A DNA stretch of 64,000 bases from Rhodospirillales bacterium (GCA_018432935.1 JAHDSF010000006.1:62001-126000), one strand, 5' to 3'. Shown: positions 27,043 to 40,390, counted from the first letter of the stretch. Notes: a model not told the origin generated them from the letters alone. Numbers and translations: made by a program.

Positions 27043-30000
27043 GGACGATCATCGACTTTGCCCTCAGCCACACCCGGATGACGCTCCTGAGCTTCCTGCT
27101 CATTCTGATCGCCGGCGCCCACTCGTATGTCACGATCCCGAAGGAGTCGGAGCCCGACATCAACATCCCGATCATCTACGTCAGCATTCCGCACGAGGGG
27201 ATCTCTCCGGAAGACGCCGAGCGCCTGCTGGTGCGACCGATGGAGCAGGAGTTGAAGACGATTGAGGGCGTGAAGGAAATGCGCTCCACCGCCTACGAGG
27301 GCGGCGCCAGCATCGTCCTCGAGTTCGACGCCGGCTTCGATGCCGACCAGGCGATCGCCGACGTGCGCGAGAAGGTCGATCTCGCCAAGCCCGAGCTGCC
27401 GCAGGAAACCGACGAGCCGACCGTCCACGAGGTCAACTTCAGCCTGTTCCCGATCGTCCTCGTGATCCTGTCGGGGGACGTGCCGGAACGCACGCTGGTC
27501 AAGCTGGCCCGCGACCTTCAGGACGCGGTCGAGGGGATCGCGGCGGTCCTGAAGGCGGAGATCATCGGCGACCGCGAGGAAATGGTCGAGGTCCTGATCG
27601 ATCCGGTGCGGGTCGAGAGCTACGGCATCTCGCCCCAGGAGACGACCGCCGCCATCGCCCGCAGCAATCTGCTGGTGGCCGCCGGCGCCCAGGACACGGG
27701 CAAAGGTCGTTTCACGATCAAGGTGCCGGGGCTGATCGAGAACGTCTCCGACATCATGGACCTGCCGGTCAAGGTGCAGGGGGATGCGGTGGTGCGCCTC
27801 AAGGACGTCGCCCAGGTGCGGCGCACCTTCAAGGATCCCCAGAGCTTCGCGCGGGTCGACGGCAAGCCGGCGGTGACCCTCGAAGTCTCGAAGCGCAGCG
27901 GCGAGAACATCATCGAGACCATCGATGCGGTGCGCAAGGCCGTGGAGACCGAACGCGCGACTTGGCCGGAGGGGCTGCGGGATGCGGTGCGCACCGACAT
28001 CGCCCAGGACAAGTCCGACGACATCCGGATCATGCTGGCCGACCTCGAGAACAACGTCATCATGGCGATCATTCTGGTCATGATCGTGGTGATCGGCTTT
28101 CTCGGCACGCGCAGCGGGCTGCTTGTCCTGTTCTCGATTCCCGGCTCGTTCCTGGCCGGCATCCTGGTCATCCACGCGATGGGACTGACCATCAACATGG
28201 TGGTCCTGTTCTCTCTGATCCTGGCTGTCGGCATGCTGGTCGACGGGGCGATCGTGGTCACCGAGTACGCCGATCGCAAGATGGCCGAGGGCGAGACGCG
28301 GTCGGACGCCTACCACCTGGCCGCCCAGCGCATGTCATGGCCGGTGGCGGCATCCACCCTGACCACCCTGGCGGCGTTCCTGCCCCTCCTGTTCTGGCCG
28401 GGGATTGTCGGCGAGTTCATGAAGTACCTGCCCATCACGCTGGTCGCCGTTCTGGCCGCCTCGCTGGCGATGGCGCTGGTGTTCGTGCCGAGCCTGGGCC
28501 GGCTGGTCGGCAAGCCGGGCGATGCGAACCCCGCCACCATGAAGGCGTTGGACGCCAGAAGCACGATGGCCGACCTGGAGGCAATCGGCGGCTTCACCGG
28601 TCTATACCTCAAGGTCCTGCGGGGCGCCGTGCGTCATCCCGCCAAGATCGTGGCGAGCGCGCTCGTCGCCCTGGTGGCCGCGATCGGCAGCTATGCCGTG
28701 TTCGGCCACGGCGTCGAGTTCTTCCCCGACGTGGAGCCCAAGTTCCTGAAGCTGCAGATCCGCGCCCGCGGCAATCTGTCGGTGTGGGAAAAGGACGTCC
28801 TCGTTCGCGACGTCGAGGCGCGTCTGCCCGACCGCGGCGAATTCCAGACCGTCTACGCGCGCACCGGAGAAGCGACCAGGAGCCAGGATGCGGAGGACAT
28901 CATCGGTTCGATCAGCATCGAGCTGGTCGACTGGCGCCAGCGCCGCAAGGCCGAGGCGATCCTTGCCGAGATCCGGTCCCGGACCGATCACATCCCGGGG
29001 CTGTTCGTCGATGTGCGCAAGGAGGAGGAGGGGCCGCCGGTCGGCAAGCCGGTGCACGTCCAGCTCGCATCCCGCGATCCCGAAGTCCTCAAACAGGCGG
29101 TCATCAAGGTCAGGGGCATTTTCGAGGAGACCGAGGGCCTGACCAACATCGAGGACAGTCTGCCGCTGCCCGGTATCGACTGGGAAATGAGGGTCGACCG
29201 CTCGCAGGCGGCCAAGTTCGGCCTCGACGTGAACACCGTGGGCAATGCCCTGCAGATGGTGACGACCGGCGTCAAACTGGGCGAGTACCGCCCCGACGAC
29301 AGCGACGACGAACTCGACATCCGGGCCCGCTACCCGTTGCAGTATCGTACCATCGACGAGCTGGCGGAGGTCCGCATCTCGACGGCCCAAGGGGCGGTGC
29401 CGATCAGCACCTTCGTCGAGCGGGTGGCGAAGCCGCGGGTCGGCACCATCAAGCGGTCGGACGGCAGGCGGGTGATGACGGTCATGGCCGACGTCGTCGA
29501 AGGGGCCAACGTCGACGCCAAGGTGCATGCCATCGAGTCCCGCCTCCGGCAGGCCGGACTGCCGGGGGACGTGCGCAGCACCTTCAAGGGCGAGAACGAA
29601 GAGCAGCAGAAGGCGCAGGACTTCCTCAGCAAGGCGTTCTTCGTCGCCATCTTCCTGATCGCCATCATCCTGGTGACCCAGTTCAACAGCTTCTATTCGG
29701 CGGCGCTGATCCTGACCGCGGTCGTCATGTCGACGATCGGAGTCTTCCTCGGATTGTTGCTGATGAACCAGCCGTTCGGCATCGTGATGGCCGGAGTGGG
29801 GGTGATCTCGCTGGCGGGGATCGTCGTCAACAACAACATCATTCTGATCGACACCTTCGACCGCCTGAGGGAGGAGGGGCAGCCCCCCCTGGAGGCGATC
29901 CTGCGGACCGGCGGCCAGCGCCTGCGCCCGGTGCTGCTGACCACCGGCACCACGGTGCTCGGCCTGATGCCGATGGTGACCCGCCTCAACATCGATTTCC

Positions 30001-30197
30001 TGAGTCGCGAGGTGGTCTACAACGCCCCTTCCGCCCAGTGGTGGGTGCAGCTCTCGACGGCGATCGCCTTCGGCCTTACTTTCGCGACTGTCCTTACCCT
30101 GGTAGTCACGCCGTCCGCCCTCATGCTGAAGGAGCGATTCCTGGCACGTTGCCGCGGCGCCGCCGAGGGGCCGCGGACGCTCAGGAAGGTGGCGTGA
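27039..30197 (+). CDS. RND family efflux pump
   Basis: A 1052-residue inner-membrane pump with the RND layout: one helix, a large periplasmic loop, six helices, and the same again. Family patterns include ISPEDAERLLVRPMEQELKTIEG and FLGTRSGLLVLFSIPGSFLAG. The AcrB proton-relay pair DD in helix 4 is here DG (LVDGAIVV), and the helix-10 lysine is Asn (VVNNNIILID). This matches a known subset of alphaproteobacterial RND pumps but differs from AcrB. It acts with the adaptor at 25966. Substrate is unknown. Confidence 0.93.
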   Translation: MRTIIDFALSHTRMTLLSFLLILIAGAHSYVTIPKESEPDINIPIIYVSIPHEGISPEDAERLLVRPMEQELKTIEGVKEMRSTAYEGGASIVLEFDAGFDADQAIADVREKVDLAKPELPQETDEPTVHEVNFSLFPIVLVILSGDVPERTLVKLARDLQDAVEGIAAVLKAEIIGDREEMVEVLIDPVRVESYGISPQETTAAIARSNLLVAAGAQDTGKGRFTIKVPGLIENVSDIMDLPVKVQGDAVVRLKDVAQVRRTFKDPQSFARVDGKPAVTLEVSKRSGENIIETIDAVRKAVETERATWPEGLRDAVRTDIAQDKSDDIRIMLADLENNVIMAIILVMIVVIGFLGTRSGLLVLFSIPGSFLAGILVIHAMGLTINMVVLFSLILAVGMLVDGAIVVTEYADRKMAEGETRSDAYHLAAQRMSWPVAASTLTTLAAFLPLLFWPGIVGEFMKYLPITLVAVLAASLAMALVFVPSLGRLVGKPGDANPATMKALDARSTMADLEAIGGFTGLYLKVLRGAVRHPAKIVASALVALVAAIGSYAVFGHGVEFFPDVEPKFLKLQIRARGNLSVWEKDVLVRDVEARLPDRGEFQTVYARTGEATRSQDAEDIIGSISIELVDWRQRRKAEAILAEIRSRTDHIPGLFVDVRKEEEGPPVGKPVHVQLASRDPEVLKQAVIKVRGIFEETEGLTNIEDSLPLPGIDWEMRVDRSQAAKFGLDVNTVGNALQMVTTGVKLGEYRPDDSDDELDIRARYPLQYRTIDELAEVRISTAQGAVPISTFVERVAKPRVGTIKRSDGRRVMTVMADVVEGANVDAKVHAIESRLRQAGLPGDVRSTFKGENEEQQKAQDFLSKAFFVAIFLIAIILVTQFNSFYSAALILTAVVMSTIGVFLGLLLMNQPFGIVMAGVGVISLAGIVVNNNIILIDTFDRLREEGQPPLEAILRTGGQRLRPVLLTTGTTVLGLMPMVTRLNIDFLSREVVYNAPSAQWWVQLSTAIAFGLTFATVLTLVVTPSALMLKERFLARCRGAAEGPRTLRKVA

Positions 30198-30487
30198 CGA
30201 CAGGGGCTTCCTGGCGCCCCGGTGAAACTCGAAAACCAAAACAAGGGCTTGGCCTTCAACTGTTTCCGAGTGTTCCAATCGGCTTTTCAGCGGCCATCTC
30301 GCCGGTCGGACGGTATCCTTTATTTGGCTTGCCGTTTCATACCCGGTCCTTTATTCTGCGCCCCGCAACAGCGCCACAATTGAAACAATGCAGCGTCTCG
30401 CCGCGTTTGACAACGAACGTCGACCTCATTGCCCGTGGCGCGGGTTTTCAGAGACGCAAATAGCTCAGTAGAAGGACACCGCTTCCT
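30198..30487 (+). promoter_or_regulatory. Upstream region of nifJ
   Basis: 290 bases with no gene. It is less GC-rich than its surroundings and holds TTGACA at 30400-30415, which could be a -35 element, but I find no convincing -10 or NifA/sigma-54 pattern. A tRNA-like TAGCTCAGTAG at 30461 has no matching arm and is not a gene. Confidence 0.3.
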
Positions 30488-34063
<3,576 letters not shown>

Positions 34064-34087
34064 ACGGCAAGCTCGTTTCTCTGAGTG

Positions 34088-34124
34088 GCGGCGCGCGGGA
34101 TATCCCGCGCGCCGCTTTCTTTTG
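34088..34124 (+). terminator. Rho-independent terminator of nifJ
   Basis: A perfect 28-base palindrome (14-base arms 34088-34101 and 34102-34115) followed by TTTCTTTTG. It sits 24 bases after the nifJ stop. Confidence 0.9.
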
Positions 34125-34360
34125 TGTGGAATGCCCGTTCCGTGCGGCCTGACGGCCAGGTTCCCAGAGCCGATCCGTCATGCTCGCCATGGTACCCGGT
34201 GACCCTCCAGGCTATGCCCGCAGGGCGGGTTGGGAACGTCATCCGCCATCGCCATCTTTCCTTTGCTGCGTCGAGCGTTGCCGCCGCGTAGCTCCGATCC
34301 GGCTGAAAGCCTGAACCCACTCCGCAGCGGGAGGAACCCCGCTCTGGTTACGGGAGAGCC

Positions 34361-35203
34361 ATGCGCGCGCACATCGTCGGTCTCCTCCTCGTCCTGCTGC
34401 CTGGCTTCGCCTTCGCAGCGGACTTCCCCGTTCTGACACCCGCCAACATCTTCATCGCCGACGATCGCATCGAGGTCGCGCAGGGCCGGGGGTCGGACTA
34501 TTCCGCCGTCGGCTATCTTCAGGTCCGGGTTCCCTTCGCGATGTGCGAGGGAACAGGACACCGGCGGGAGGATGGCTGCTTCAAGGGCGGCACTGCGTTT
34601 CTGGTCGGCGCGCGGCACATCCTCACCAGTGCCCACCTCGCGTTCGCCGCCGACCTTCGGGCGCTTGGGCCGCACCACAGGTCGCGCTTCTGGGCGGGGC
34701 GGCATGCCGGGGCTCGGGCAACGCCGGTCGCCTGGGGGAACTATAATCCGGCGGAATACCGGGACAGCGAGGACTGGGCCCTGCTCGAGCTCGACCGGCC
34801 CCTCGGGCAGCGCTACGGCTGGTTCGAGTTGCAGGCGATCGAGGACCGGACGGCGGCCCGCGACGGCTTCCGGGTGATGAGCCTCGGCTTTCCGGAGGAC
34901 GTGCAGCGGGGCGGAACCCGACTGATGCTGGACCCGAACTGCCGGATCCTCAGATCGCCGCTGATCTGGAGCGCGTGGCCCACCGACTGCGCGACACGGC
35001 GAGGAGCTTCGGGAGGACCGGTGTTCTACCGCGACGGCGGCCGCTTGCACGCGATCGCCGTTCTGACCGGAAGCCGCGGCGAGACCAAAGGCGTGGTGGC
35101 GCGCTGGAACGGCGTCCGCACCAACGTCGCGGTCCCGGTCGCGGCCATCCTGCCCCGGATCGCGCACATCGTCGGTCGGAGCCGGCCGGCCCCGCGCCTC
35201 TGA
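34361..35203 (+). CDS. Secreted trypsin-like serine protease
   Basis: A 280-residue protein with an N-terminal signal peptide (MRAHIVGLLLVLLPGFAFA then AD). The catalytic triad fits the S1 pattern: H92 in LTSAHLAF, D138 in SEDWALLEL, and S217 in GASGGPVF. Cysteines (FAMCEGTG, DGCFKG, PTDCATR) may form disulfides. The activity is probably periplasmic or extracellular, and the native substrate is unknown. Its stop codon TGA directly abuts the stop of the convergent DHDPS-family gene at 35204. Confidence 0.85.
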   Translation: MRAHIVGLLLVLLPGFAFAADFPVLTPANIFIADDRIEVAQGRGSDYSAVGYLQVRVPFAMCEGTGHRREDGCFKGGTAFLVGARHILTSAHLAFAADLRALGPHHRSRFWAGRHAGARATPVAWGNYNPAEYRDSEDWALLELDRPLGQRYGWFELQAIEDRTAARDGFRVMSLGFPEDVQRGGTRLMLDPNCRILRSPLIWSAWPTDCATRRGASGGPVFYRDGGRLHAIAVLTGSRGETKGVVARWNGVRTNVAVPVAAILPRIAHIVGRSRPAPRL

Positions 35204-36271
35204 TCACGCGCGCAGCCAGCGGTCCAGGTTGAGGTGGACGAAGCCGTCGTCGCTGAACTCGGGATAGGTGGCGTAGACACGGTCGATCGCCTCGACCTGC
35301 CCCGGGCTCAGGCCTTCTTCGGGATCCAGCAGCCACACGCCTTCCAGCAGGCCCTGGCGGCGCAGCACCTCGTGACAGCCGGCAATGCAGCCCTTGAAGT
35401 CATTGGCGACGTCGAAGAAGGCCGCGTTGCAGTCGGTGACCATGCTGTCGAGGGCCAGGACTTCGGCGTCGATCGGGCCCTTCTGGGCGGCGAGCTTGCA
35501 GCGTTCCAGGAGCTGCACGGCGGACCGCGTCCATACCGACCAGTGGCCGAGAAGACCGCCGCGGATCCGCAGAGTGACGGCGCTGCCGTCGTCGCGGCGC
35601 ACCGTGAACGGCGTCACCAGGTCGAGCACGATGTGATCGTCGTTGCCGGTGTACAGGGTGACGCGGCTTTCGGCTCGGGCCTGCGCCACCCCGCGAACCA
35701 CGTCAAGGGTCCTGTAGCGGTTGAACGGCGCCATCTTGATGGCGACCACGTTCTCGATCCCGGCGAAGCGGCGCCAGAAGCTTTCCGGCAACACCATGCC
35801 GCCGACCGAGGCCTGAAGGTAGAAGCCGATCAGGGGAATCTCGCCCGCCACCGCCCGGCAGTGGGCGATCATCTCGTCTTCGGAGGCTCCCTTGACCGCG
35901 ATCAGGCTCAGCAGGCCGGCATGGTAGCCGAGGGCGCGCGCCAGCTTCGCTTCCTTCACCGCCTGCCGGGTCGGGCCGGCCAGTCCGGCGATCTTGACCA
36001 GCGGTCGGGTGGTCCAAGAGTCGGCAGTTTCGGCGGCGGTGCGCAAGACGGGCTCGTAAAGCCCGACTTCGCGGATGGCGAACTGGGTCGCGTGGACGCC
36101 GACGGCGATGCCGCCGGCCCCGGCGTCGATGTAATAGCGGATCAGGGCACGCTGGCGCCGCGGATCGAACTTCCGCTTGCCGTCGAGGGCAAGCGGCGAG
36201 GCGGGGATCGCGACCCCTGAACGGAGGTGCTCAAGAACGCCACTCGGCCAGTCCGTCCACTGCAGTCCCAT
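35204..36271 (-). CDS. DHDPS/NAL family aldolase or lyase
   Basis: A 355-residue TIM-barrel protein of the dihydrodipicolinate synthase / N-acetylneuraminate lyase family, which forms a Schiff base with a 2-oxo acid. The catalytic lysine is K179 (VVAIKMAPFN) and the tyrosine is Y151 (IGFYLQASVGG). It is longer than classical members (about 290), mainly at the C-terminus (CHEVLRRQGLLEGVWLL). It is last in a seven-gene minus-strand cluster with an ABC importer, an SDR protein and a GNAT protein. ATG 36271 is chosen over an extension to 36310. The substrate is not known; aldol cleavage or dehydration of a sugar-acid-like compound is plausible. Confidence 0.85.
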   Translation of the reverse strand: MGLQWTDWPSGVLEHLRSGVAIPASPLALDGKRKFDPRRQRALIRYYIDAGAGGIAVGVHATQFAIREVGLYEPVLRTAAETADSWTTRPLVKIAGLAGPTRQAVKEAKLARALGYHAGLLSLIAVKGASEDEMIAHCRAVAGEIPLIGFYLQASVGGMVLPESFWRRFAGIENVVAIKMAPFNRYRTLDVVRGVAQARAESRVTLYTGNDDHIVLDLVTPFTVRRDDGSAVTLRIRGGLLGHWSVWTRSAVQLLERCKLAAQKGPIDAEVLALDSMVTDCNAAFFDVANDFKGCIAGCHEVLRRQGLLEGVWLLDPEEGLSPGQVEAIDRVYATYPEFSDDGFVHLNLDRWLRA

Positions 36272-36284
36272 GTGCTTGCCTCGA

Positions 36285-37118
36285 TCAGCCAATCTCCGGT
36301 CCCCCCGCAACGAAGAGGCGGGCAGGATCCCCGACCCCCTTCATATCGCCTTTCGCCATCCGGAGGAATGGCCGCTGGACTTGGAAGCCGCGACGGACGA
36401 GGAGATCGCGAACTGCTTGCTGGCGGTCCGGCACGTCGACGAACACCGCTCCGGGAATCCGGTCCAACGCCTCCTCCAGCGTTTCCACCGCCCAGACGGC
36501 GTCGGTGGCGCACAGAGGACCGAGCTGGACGGCGCGCCTTCCGTTGCGGGCGAGCAGGAACCCCCGGCCTTCGGCGACCCGGGCGACCCCGCCCGCCCGC
36601 TGCCACAGTCGGCGCAGGATCACGCCGCGGTCCCCGCCGAAGGCCGCGCGGTCGAGCGCTTCCACCGTGGCGGGCAGATCTTCCCGCGGCGGCATCGGTT
36701 CGGGCGGCGGGTCGCCCGCCTTTTCCCAGCGCGTCATCGAATAGAGGGCAGTGAACCCGGCGCCGCGGTAGATCTTCTGGCCCTCGGGGGTGGCGTCCAG
36801 GCAGGGCACCATGCGCTGCCGCTCCAGCCCCTCGACGGCAGCTCCCAGCAACCGGGTGCCAAGACCGCGCCGGCGCCAATCGCGGCTGACCAGCAGCATG
36901 CTGATCCAGCCGAAGCGGTGGCCGAAGGGCACGATGACGCCGGTGGCGACGAGACGGCCATCCGGAGCTTGGTAGCCGAAGCCGCGGCCGGCTTCGAGCA
37001 TCAGTCCCCAGTCGGCGGCGCTCTGGTTCCAGCCGGCTTCGGTCGAAAGCGCAAGCGCCTCGCCGATGCTGGCCGCGACCAGCGGTACCGGCTGCAGTGG
37101 AGGCTCAGAACGTCCCAT
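36285..37118 (-). CDS. GNAT acetyltransferase with an extra C-terminal domain
   Basis: A 277-residue protein. The first 140 residues are a GNAT fold with [23 protein letters not shown], where RRRGLGT is the acetyl-CoA pyrophosphate loop. The second half (residues about 150-270) resembles a degenerate second GNAT domain of the kind found in related two-domain proteins. It overlaps the SDR gene by 14 bases (37105-37118) and ends 13 bases before the aldolase start, so it is in the same transcript. Substrate is unknown, perhaps an amino-sugar or amino-acid intermediate of the cluster. Confidence 0.82.
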   Translation of the reverse strand: MGRSEPPLQPVPLVAASIGEALALSTEAGWNQSAADWGLMLEAGRGFGYQAPDGRLVATGVIVPFGHRFGWISMLLVSRDWRRRGLGTRLLGAAVEGLERQRMVPCLDATPEGQKIYRGAGFTALYSMTRWEKAGDPPPEPMPPREDLPATVEALDRAAFGGDRGVILRRLWQRAGGVARVAEGRGFLLARNGRRAVQLGPLCATDAVWAVETLEEALDRIPGAVFVDVPDRQQAVRDLLVRRGFQVQRPFLRMAKGDMKGVGDPARLFVAGGPEIG

Positions 37119-38136
37119 CGCGGGCCTCGAAATGGGTCGGCTTGCCCAGCGAACCCATCCCGCGGGCGGCCCAGTCGGCCACCCAGTCGATCATGCGCGC
37201 CAGCGGCACCCGGGGATAGCCCATCAGAGCTGCGGCGCGGGCGCTGTTGACAAGCCAGCCCGTAGCCGCTTCCTGCCCGGTGAACTGCGGCTTGCGTTCG
37301 AAGCGGCGGCCGAACTCCTCGGCCAGCCAGCGCACCGAGATGATCTCGGGCCCGCTGACGTTGAGGGGCGAGGTGGGGGTGGTGACGTGGTGCAGGGCGC
37401 GAAGGATCTGGGCGTTGGCGTCGCCCTGCCAGATCACGTTGACGTGGCCGGCCGCAAGGTCGACCGGGGCGCCGGACAGCACCTTGTCGGCGATGTCCCG
37501 CAACACTCCGTAGCGCATGTCGATCGCATAGTTGAGACGGATCAGCCGGCCCGGCGTGCCGTGCTTCTTCGAGAAGTGCTGGAAGATCCGCTCGCGCCCG
37601 ATGCACGAGTTCGCGTACTCGCCGGGTGGGGTCAGCGGCGTGTCCTCGTCTGCCCCCTGGCCGATCACCGGGACGAAGGCGTACACGCAGCCGGTCGAGA
37701 AGGCGACGACGCGGGAATCCTTGAACGTGCGCGCCACCAAGGCCGGCACGTAGGCGTTCATCGCCCAGGTCAGCTCCTCGGCACCGCTCGATCCGAACTT
37801 GCGGCCGGCCATGAAAACGACGTTGGCTGCCTTCGGCAGGCGGGCCACCGCGTCCTCATCCAGGAGGTCGGCCTCGACGGTCTCGACGCCCCAACCCCTC
37901 AACCTCTCCCGGAGCCCGCCTTCCGAGAACCGCGCCACCCCGATCACCCGCTTTCCCGGCGCCGCGTTGCGGGCCAATCGGGCCAAGGTCGGCCCCATCT
38001 TGCCGCCGACGCCCAGCACCAGGATGTCGCCTTCCAGCGCCGCAAGGTCTTGGACCAGGGCGTCGGTCGGCTCGGCCATGAAGGCCTCCAGGTGGTCGAC
38101 GTCGGCGAAACGGTCGGGGAGGGGAGCGTCGGTCAT
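37105..38136 (-). CDS. NAD-dependent epimerase/dehydratase-like SDR with YxxxC active site
   Basis: A 343-residue extended SDR. The N-terminal cofactor loop is [15 protein letters not shown]. The active-site stretch is FSTGCVYA and then [17 protein letters not shown], so the tyrosine (Y174) is kept but the lysine four residues later is Cys178. From memory, this variant (NSCxGRER) is shared by homologs in similar gene groups; this is not verified here. It may still bind NAD and act as an isomerase or oxidoreductase with a changed mechanism, or as a non-catalytic partner. It lies between the ABC importer and the GNAT gene; the 106-base gap upstream holds a partial REP-like repeat. Confidence 0.82.
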   Translation of the reverse strand: MTDAPLPDRFADVDHLEAFMAEPTDALVQDLAALEGDILVLGVGGKMGPTLARLARNAAPGKRVIGVARFSEGGLRERLRGWGVETVEADLLDEDAVARLPKAANVVFMAGRKFGSSGAEELTWAMNAYVPALVARTFKDSRVVAFSTGCVYAFVPVIGQGADEDTPLTPPGEYANSCIGRERIFQHFSKKHGTPGRLIRLNYAIDMRYGVLRDIADKVLSGAPVDLAAGHVNVIWQGDANAQILRALHHVTTPTSPLNVSGPEIISVRWLAEEFGRRFERKPQFTGQEAATGWLVNSARAAALMGYPRVPLARMIDWVADWAARGMGSLGKPTHFEARDGTF

Positions 38137-38202
38137 GGCAGCGGGCCCTCATGCGGGGATGCCGGCAGCCGAAGGTGCCGGATCGCTCTGTTATGCCCTC
38201 TC

Positions 38203-38230
38203 CGTCATCGCCGCGAAAGCGGGAATCCGG
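38203..38230. repeat. Partial REP-like repeat
   Basis: CGTCATCGCCGCGAAAGCGGGAATCC resembles the first half of the element at 3484-3546 (CGTCATTCCCGCGCAAGCGGGAATCC). It lies in the gap between the ABC permease and the SDR gene and may mark a remnant of the same repeat family. Confidence 0.6.
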
Positions 38231-38242
38231 GACCGCAAGATC

Positions 38243-38911
38243 TCACGACACCCCGAACCCGGGGATGCGGAAGCGCTCCTCCAGCTTCTTCAGCACGAAG
38301 GTGGCGATCGTCACCAGGGCCAGGTAGTAGGCGCCGACGGCCAGGAACACCTCTGTGAAGCGGAACGTGTCGGAGGCGATCTGTTTGGCCATGCCGGTCA
38401 ACTCCATGACCGTGACCACGTATGCCAGGGACGAGTATTTGATGAGATAGATGATCTCGTTGCCGCACCCCGGCAGGGAACGGCGCACCGCCTGCGGCAC
38501 CACGATCCACAGCATCGAGCCGAAGCTGGAGAAGCCGAGCGCCTGGGCTGCCAGGTGTTGGCCGCGCCGGGTCGCCAGCAGGCCGCCGCGGATGTACTCC
38601 GAATGGTAGGCCCCGTTGCACAGGACGAAGCCCAGTACCGCAGCCTGGTAGGGCTCCAGATAGATGCCGATGTGAGGCAGGCCGAAGTAGAGGATGAACA
38701 ACTGACAGACCAGGGGAGTGCCCCGGATCGCGGCGGCATAGCCGTTGCCGAGCCGCCGCATCCAGGGACTGCCATAGGTGCGGACAGTGCCGAGGACGAT
38801 CCCCAGCAGCAGGCCCAAGGTGGCGGACGGGATGATGATCTTGAGGCTCATCACCAGCCCTTCGTTCAGCATCGGCATCACTTCGCCGGTCAGGAAGGGA
38901 AGGGTGTCCAT
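38243..38911 (-). CDS. Polar amino-acid-type ABC permease (second)
   Basis: A 222-residue HisM/GlnP-type membrane protein with about five helices. It has the EAA-like loop for the ATPase in AAQALGFSSFGSMLWIVVPQAVRRSLPGCGNE, and RGTPLVCQLFILYFGLP typical of amino-acid ABC permeases. It pairs with the permease at 39688 and the ATPase at 38917, whose gene is only five bases upstream. Confidence 0.93.
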   Translation of the reverse strand: MDTLPFLTGEVMPMLNEGLVMSLKIIIPSATLGLLLGIVLGTVRTYGSPWMRRLGNGYAAAIRGTPLVCQLFILYFGLPHIGIYLEPYQAAVLGFVLCNGAYHSEYIRGGLLATRRGQHLAAQALGFSSFGSMLWIVVPQAVRRSLPGCGNEIIYLIKYSSLAYVVTVMELTGMAKQIASDTFRFTEVFLAVGAYYLALVTIATFVLKKLEERFRIPGFGVS

Positions 38912-38916
38912 GCCGG

Positions 38917-39681
38917 TCAGCCTGCGGCCTCAAGGCCGGAAAGGTGGCTGCAGAAGAACAGGGTGCGGGTGCCTGAATCCGGCGCCAGCAGCTCGGCCGG
39001 GGTCCCCTGTTCGATGACCACGCCGTCCTGCATGAACAGGATCTCGTCGGCCACGGTGCGGGCAAAGCCGACCTGGTGGGTTGCCATCATCATCGTCATG
39101 CCGGCCTGAGCCAGCGCCCGGATCACCGCCAGCACCTCGCCGGTGATCTCGGGGTCGAGCGCGCTGGTCGGCTCGTCGAGCAGGATTGCCTTGGGGTCCA
39201 TGGCAAGCGCGCGGGCGATCGAGACCCGCTGCTTCTGGCCCCCGGACAGCTCGGCCGGATAGTGGCGGATCTTGTCGGCCAGCCCGACCCGCTCGAGTTC
39301 GGCCGCCGCCCGCTCGTGCGCCTCGCTGCGCGGCAGACCCTTGACCTTGCGCAGCGCGATCGAGACGTTGTCGAGCGCGTTCAGGTGGTCGAACAGATTG
39401 AAATCCTGAAAGATCATGCCGACCTGCTGGCGCAGCGCGTAGAGCGCTTTTTTCGATCGCGTGTCGACCGGCTTCTCCTCGAGGAAGATCTGCCCGGCGT
39501 CAGGCGGGATCAGGTGGTTCATGCACTGCAGAAGCGTGCTCTTGCCGCCGCCCGAAGGGCCGATCAGCACCTTGAGCTCGCCCTTGCTCAGGCCGACGCT
39601 GACCGAGCGGAGGATCGGCTTGCCCGAGAACGACTTGCAGATGCCTTCGACGCGCAGGACCGTGTTGCCGCCTTTGACCAT
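38917..39681 (-). CDS. Polar amino-acid-type ABC ATPase
   Basis: A 254-residue ATP-binding subunit with intact motifs: Walker A GPSGGGKST, Q-loop IFQDFNLF, signature LSGGQKQR, Walker B ILLDEPTSALD and the switch His in MMATHQVGFA. It is typical of the GlnQ/HisP group. It drives the importer made with the two permeases and the receptor at 40441. Gaps of only five bases to one side and six to the other show a tight operon. Confidence 0.96.
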   Translation of the reverse strand: MVKGGNTVLRVEGICKSFSGKPILRSVSVGLSKGELKVLIGPSGGGKSTLLQCMNHLIPPDAGQIFLEEKPVDTRSKKALYALRQQVGMIFQDFNLFDHLNALDNVSIALRKVKGLPRSEAHERAAAELERVGLADKIRHYPAELSGGQKQRVSIARALAMDPKAILLDEPTSALDPEITGEVLAVIRALAQAGMTMMMATHQVGFARTVADEILFMQDGVVIEQGTPAELLAPDSGTRTLFFCSHLSGLEAAG

Positions 39682-39687
39682 GCTCTC

Positions 39688-40362
39688 TCACGCGTTGCCG
39701 TAGCCGGGGATGGCGACCTTGCGCTCCAGCCAGCGCAGGCACCTGATGCCGATCCAGGTCAGGATGAAGAACAGCACGCAGGCCACCAGGTAGAGCGGCA
39801 GCCGCTGGTAGGTGCGGGTCGCCACGAAGTGGGTGCGGGCCATGATCTCGGTGGTGCCCAGTACGAACGCCAGGGCGGAATCCTTGAGCAGGATCGAATA
39901 CTCGTTCGACCACCCGGGCAGCGACAGGCGCAGCGCCTGCGGCAGGATGATCGAACGGATGGTCTCGCCGTCGCTCATCCCCAGCGCGCTGGCGGCGCGG
40001 AACTGTCCGCGCGACAGCGCCAGCATCGAGCCGCGGAAAATCTGCGACTGGTAGGCCGCGCTGGCCATTCCCAGCACCAGGGTCGAGGCGGCCAGGGCGC
40101 TCAGGTTCAGGCCGATGATTTGGAACAGGCCGAAATAGAACAGGAACAGCAGCACCAGGATCGGCACGCCGCGGAAGAACCAGACGTAAAGCCCGACCAA
40201 GCGGCGCACCGCCCACGAGCCGTAGACCTGCCCGACCGCCATCGGCACGCCGAGGGCGAGCCCGAACAGCATTGCGCCGACCACGCACGCGACGGTCATT
40301 CCTACGCCGCCGAGAAGGTAGGGCACGGCCTCGATGATGATGGTCAGCAGGTCTTCAGACAT
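39688..40362 (-). CDS. Polar amino-acid-type ABC permease (first)
   Basis: A 224-residue HisQ/GlnP-type membrane protein. FFRGVPILVLLFLFYFGLFQ and the EAA loop AASALGMSDGETIRSIILPQALRLSLPGWSNE are clear. It is directly followed by the ATPase gene with six bases between. The receptor gene lies 78 bases upstream, separated by a palindrome at 40391. Confidence 0.93.
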   Translation of the reverse strand: MSEDLLTIIIEAVPYLLGGVGMTVACVVGAMLFGLALGVPMAVGQVYGSWAVRRLVGLYVWFFRGVPILVLLFLFYFGLFQIIGLNLSALAASTLVLGMASAAYQSQIFRGSMLALSRGQFRAASALGMSDGETIRSIILPQALRLSLPGWSNEYSILLKDSALAFVLGTTEIMARTHFVATRTYQRLPLYLVACVLFFILTWIGIRCLRWLERKVAIPGYGNA

Positions 40363-40390
40363 GACTTGGGGAAACGTGCCCCTCCATAAA

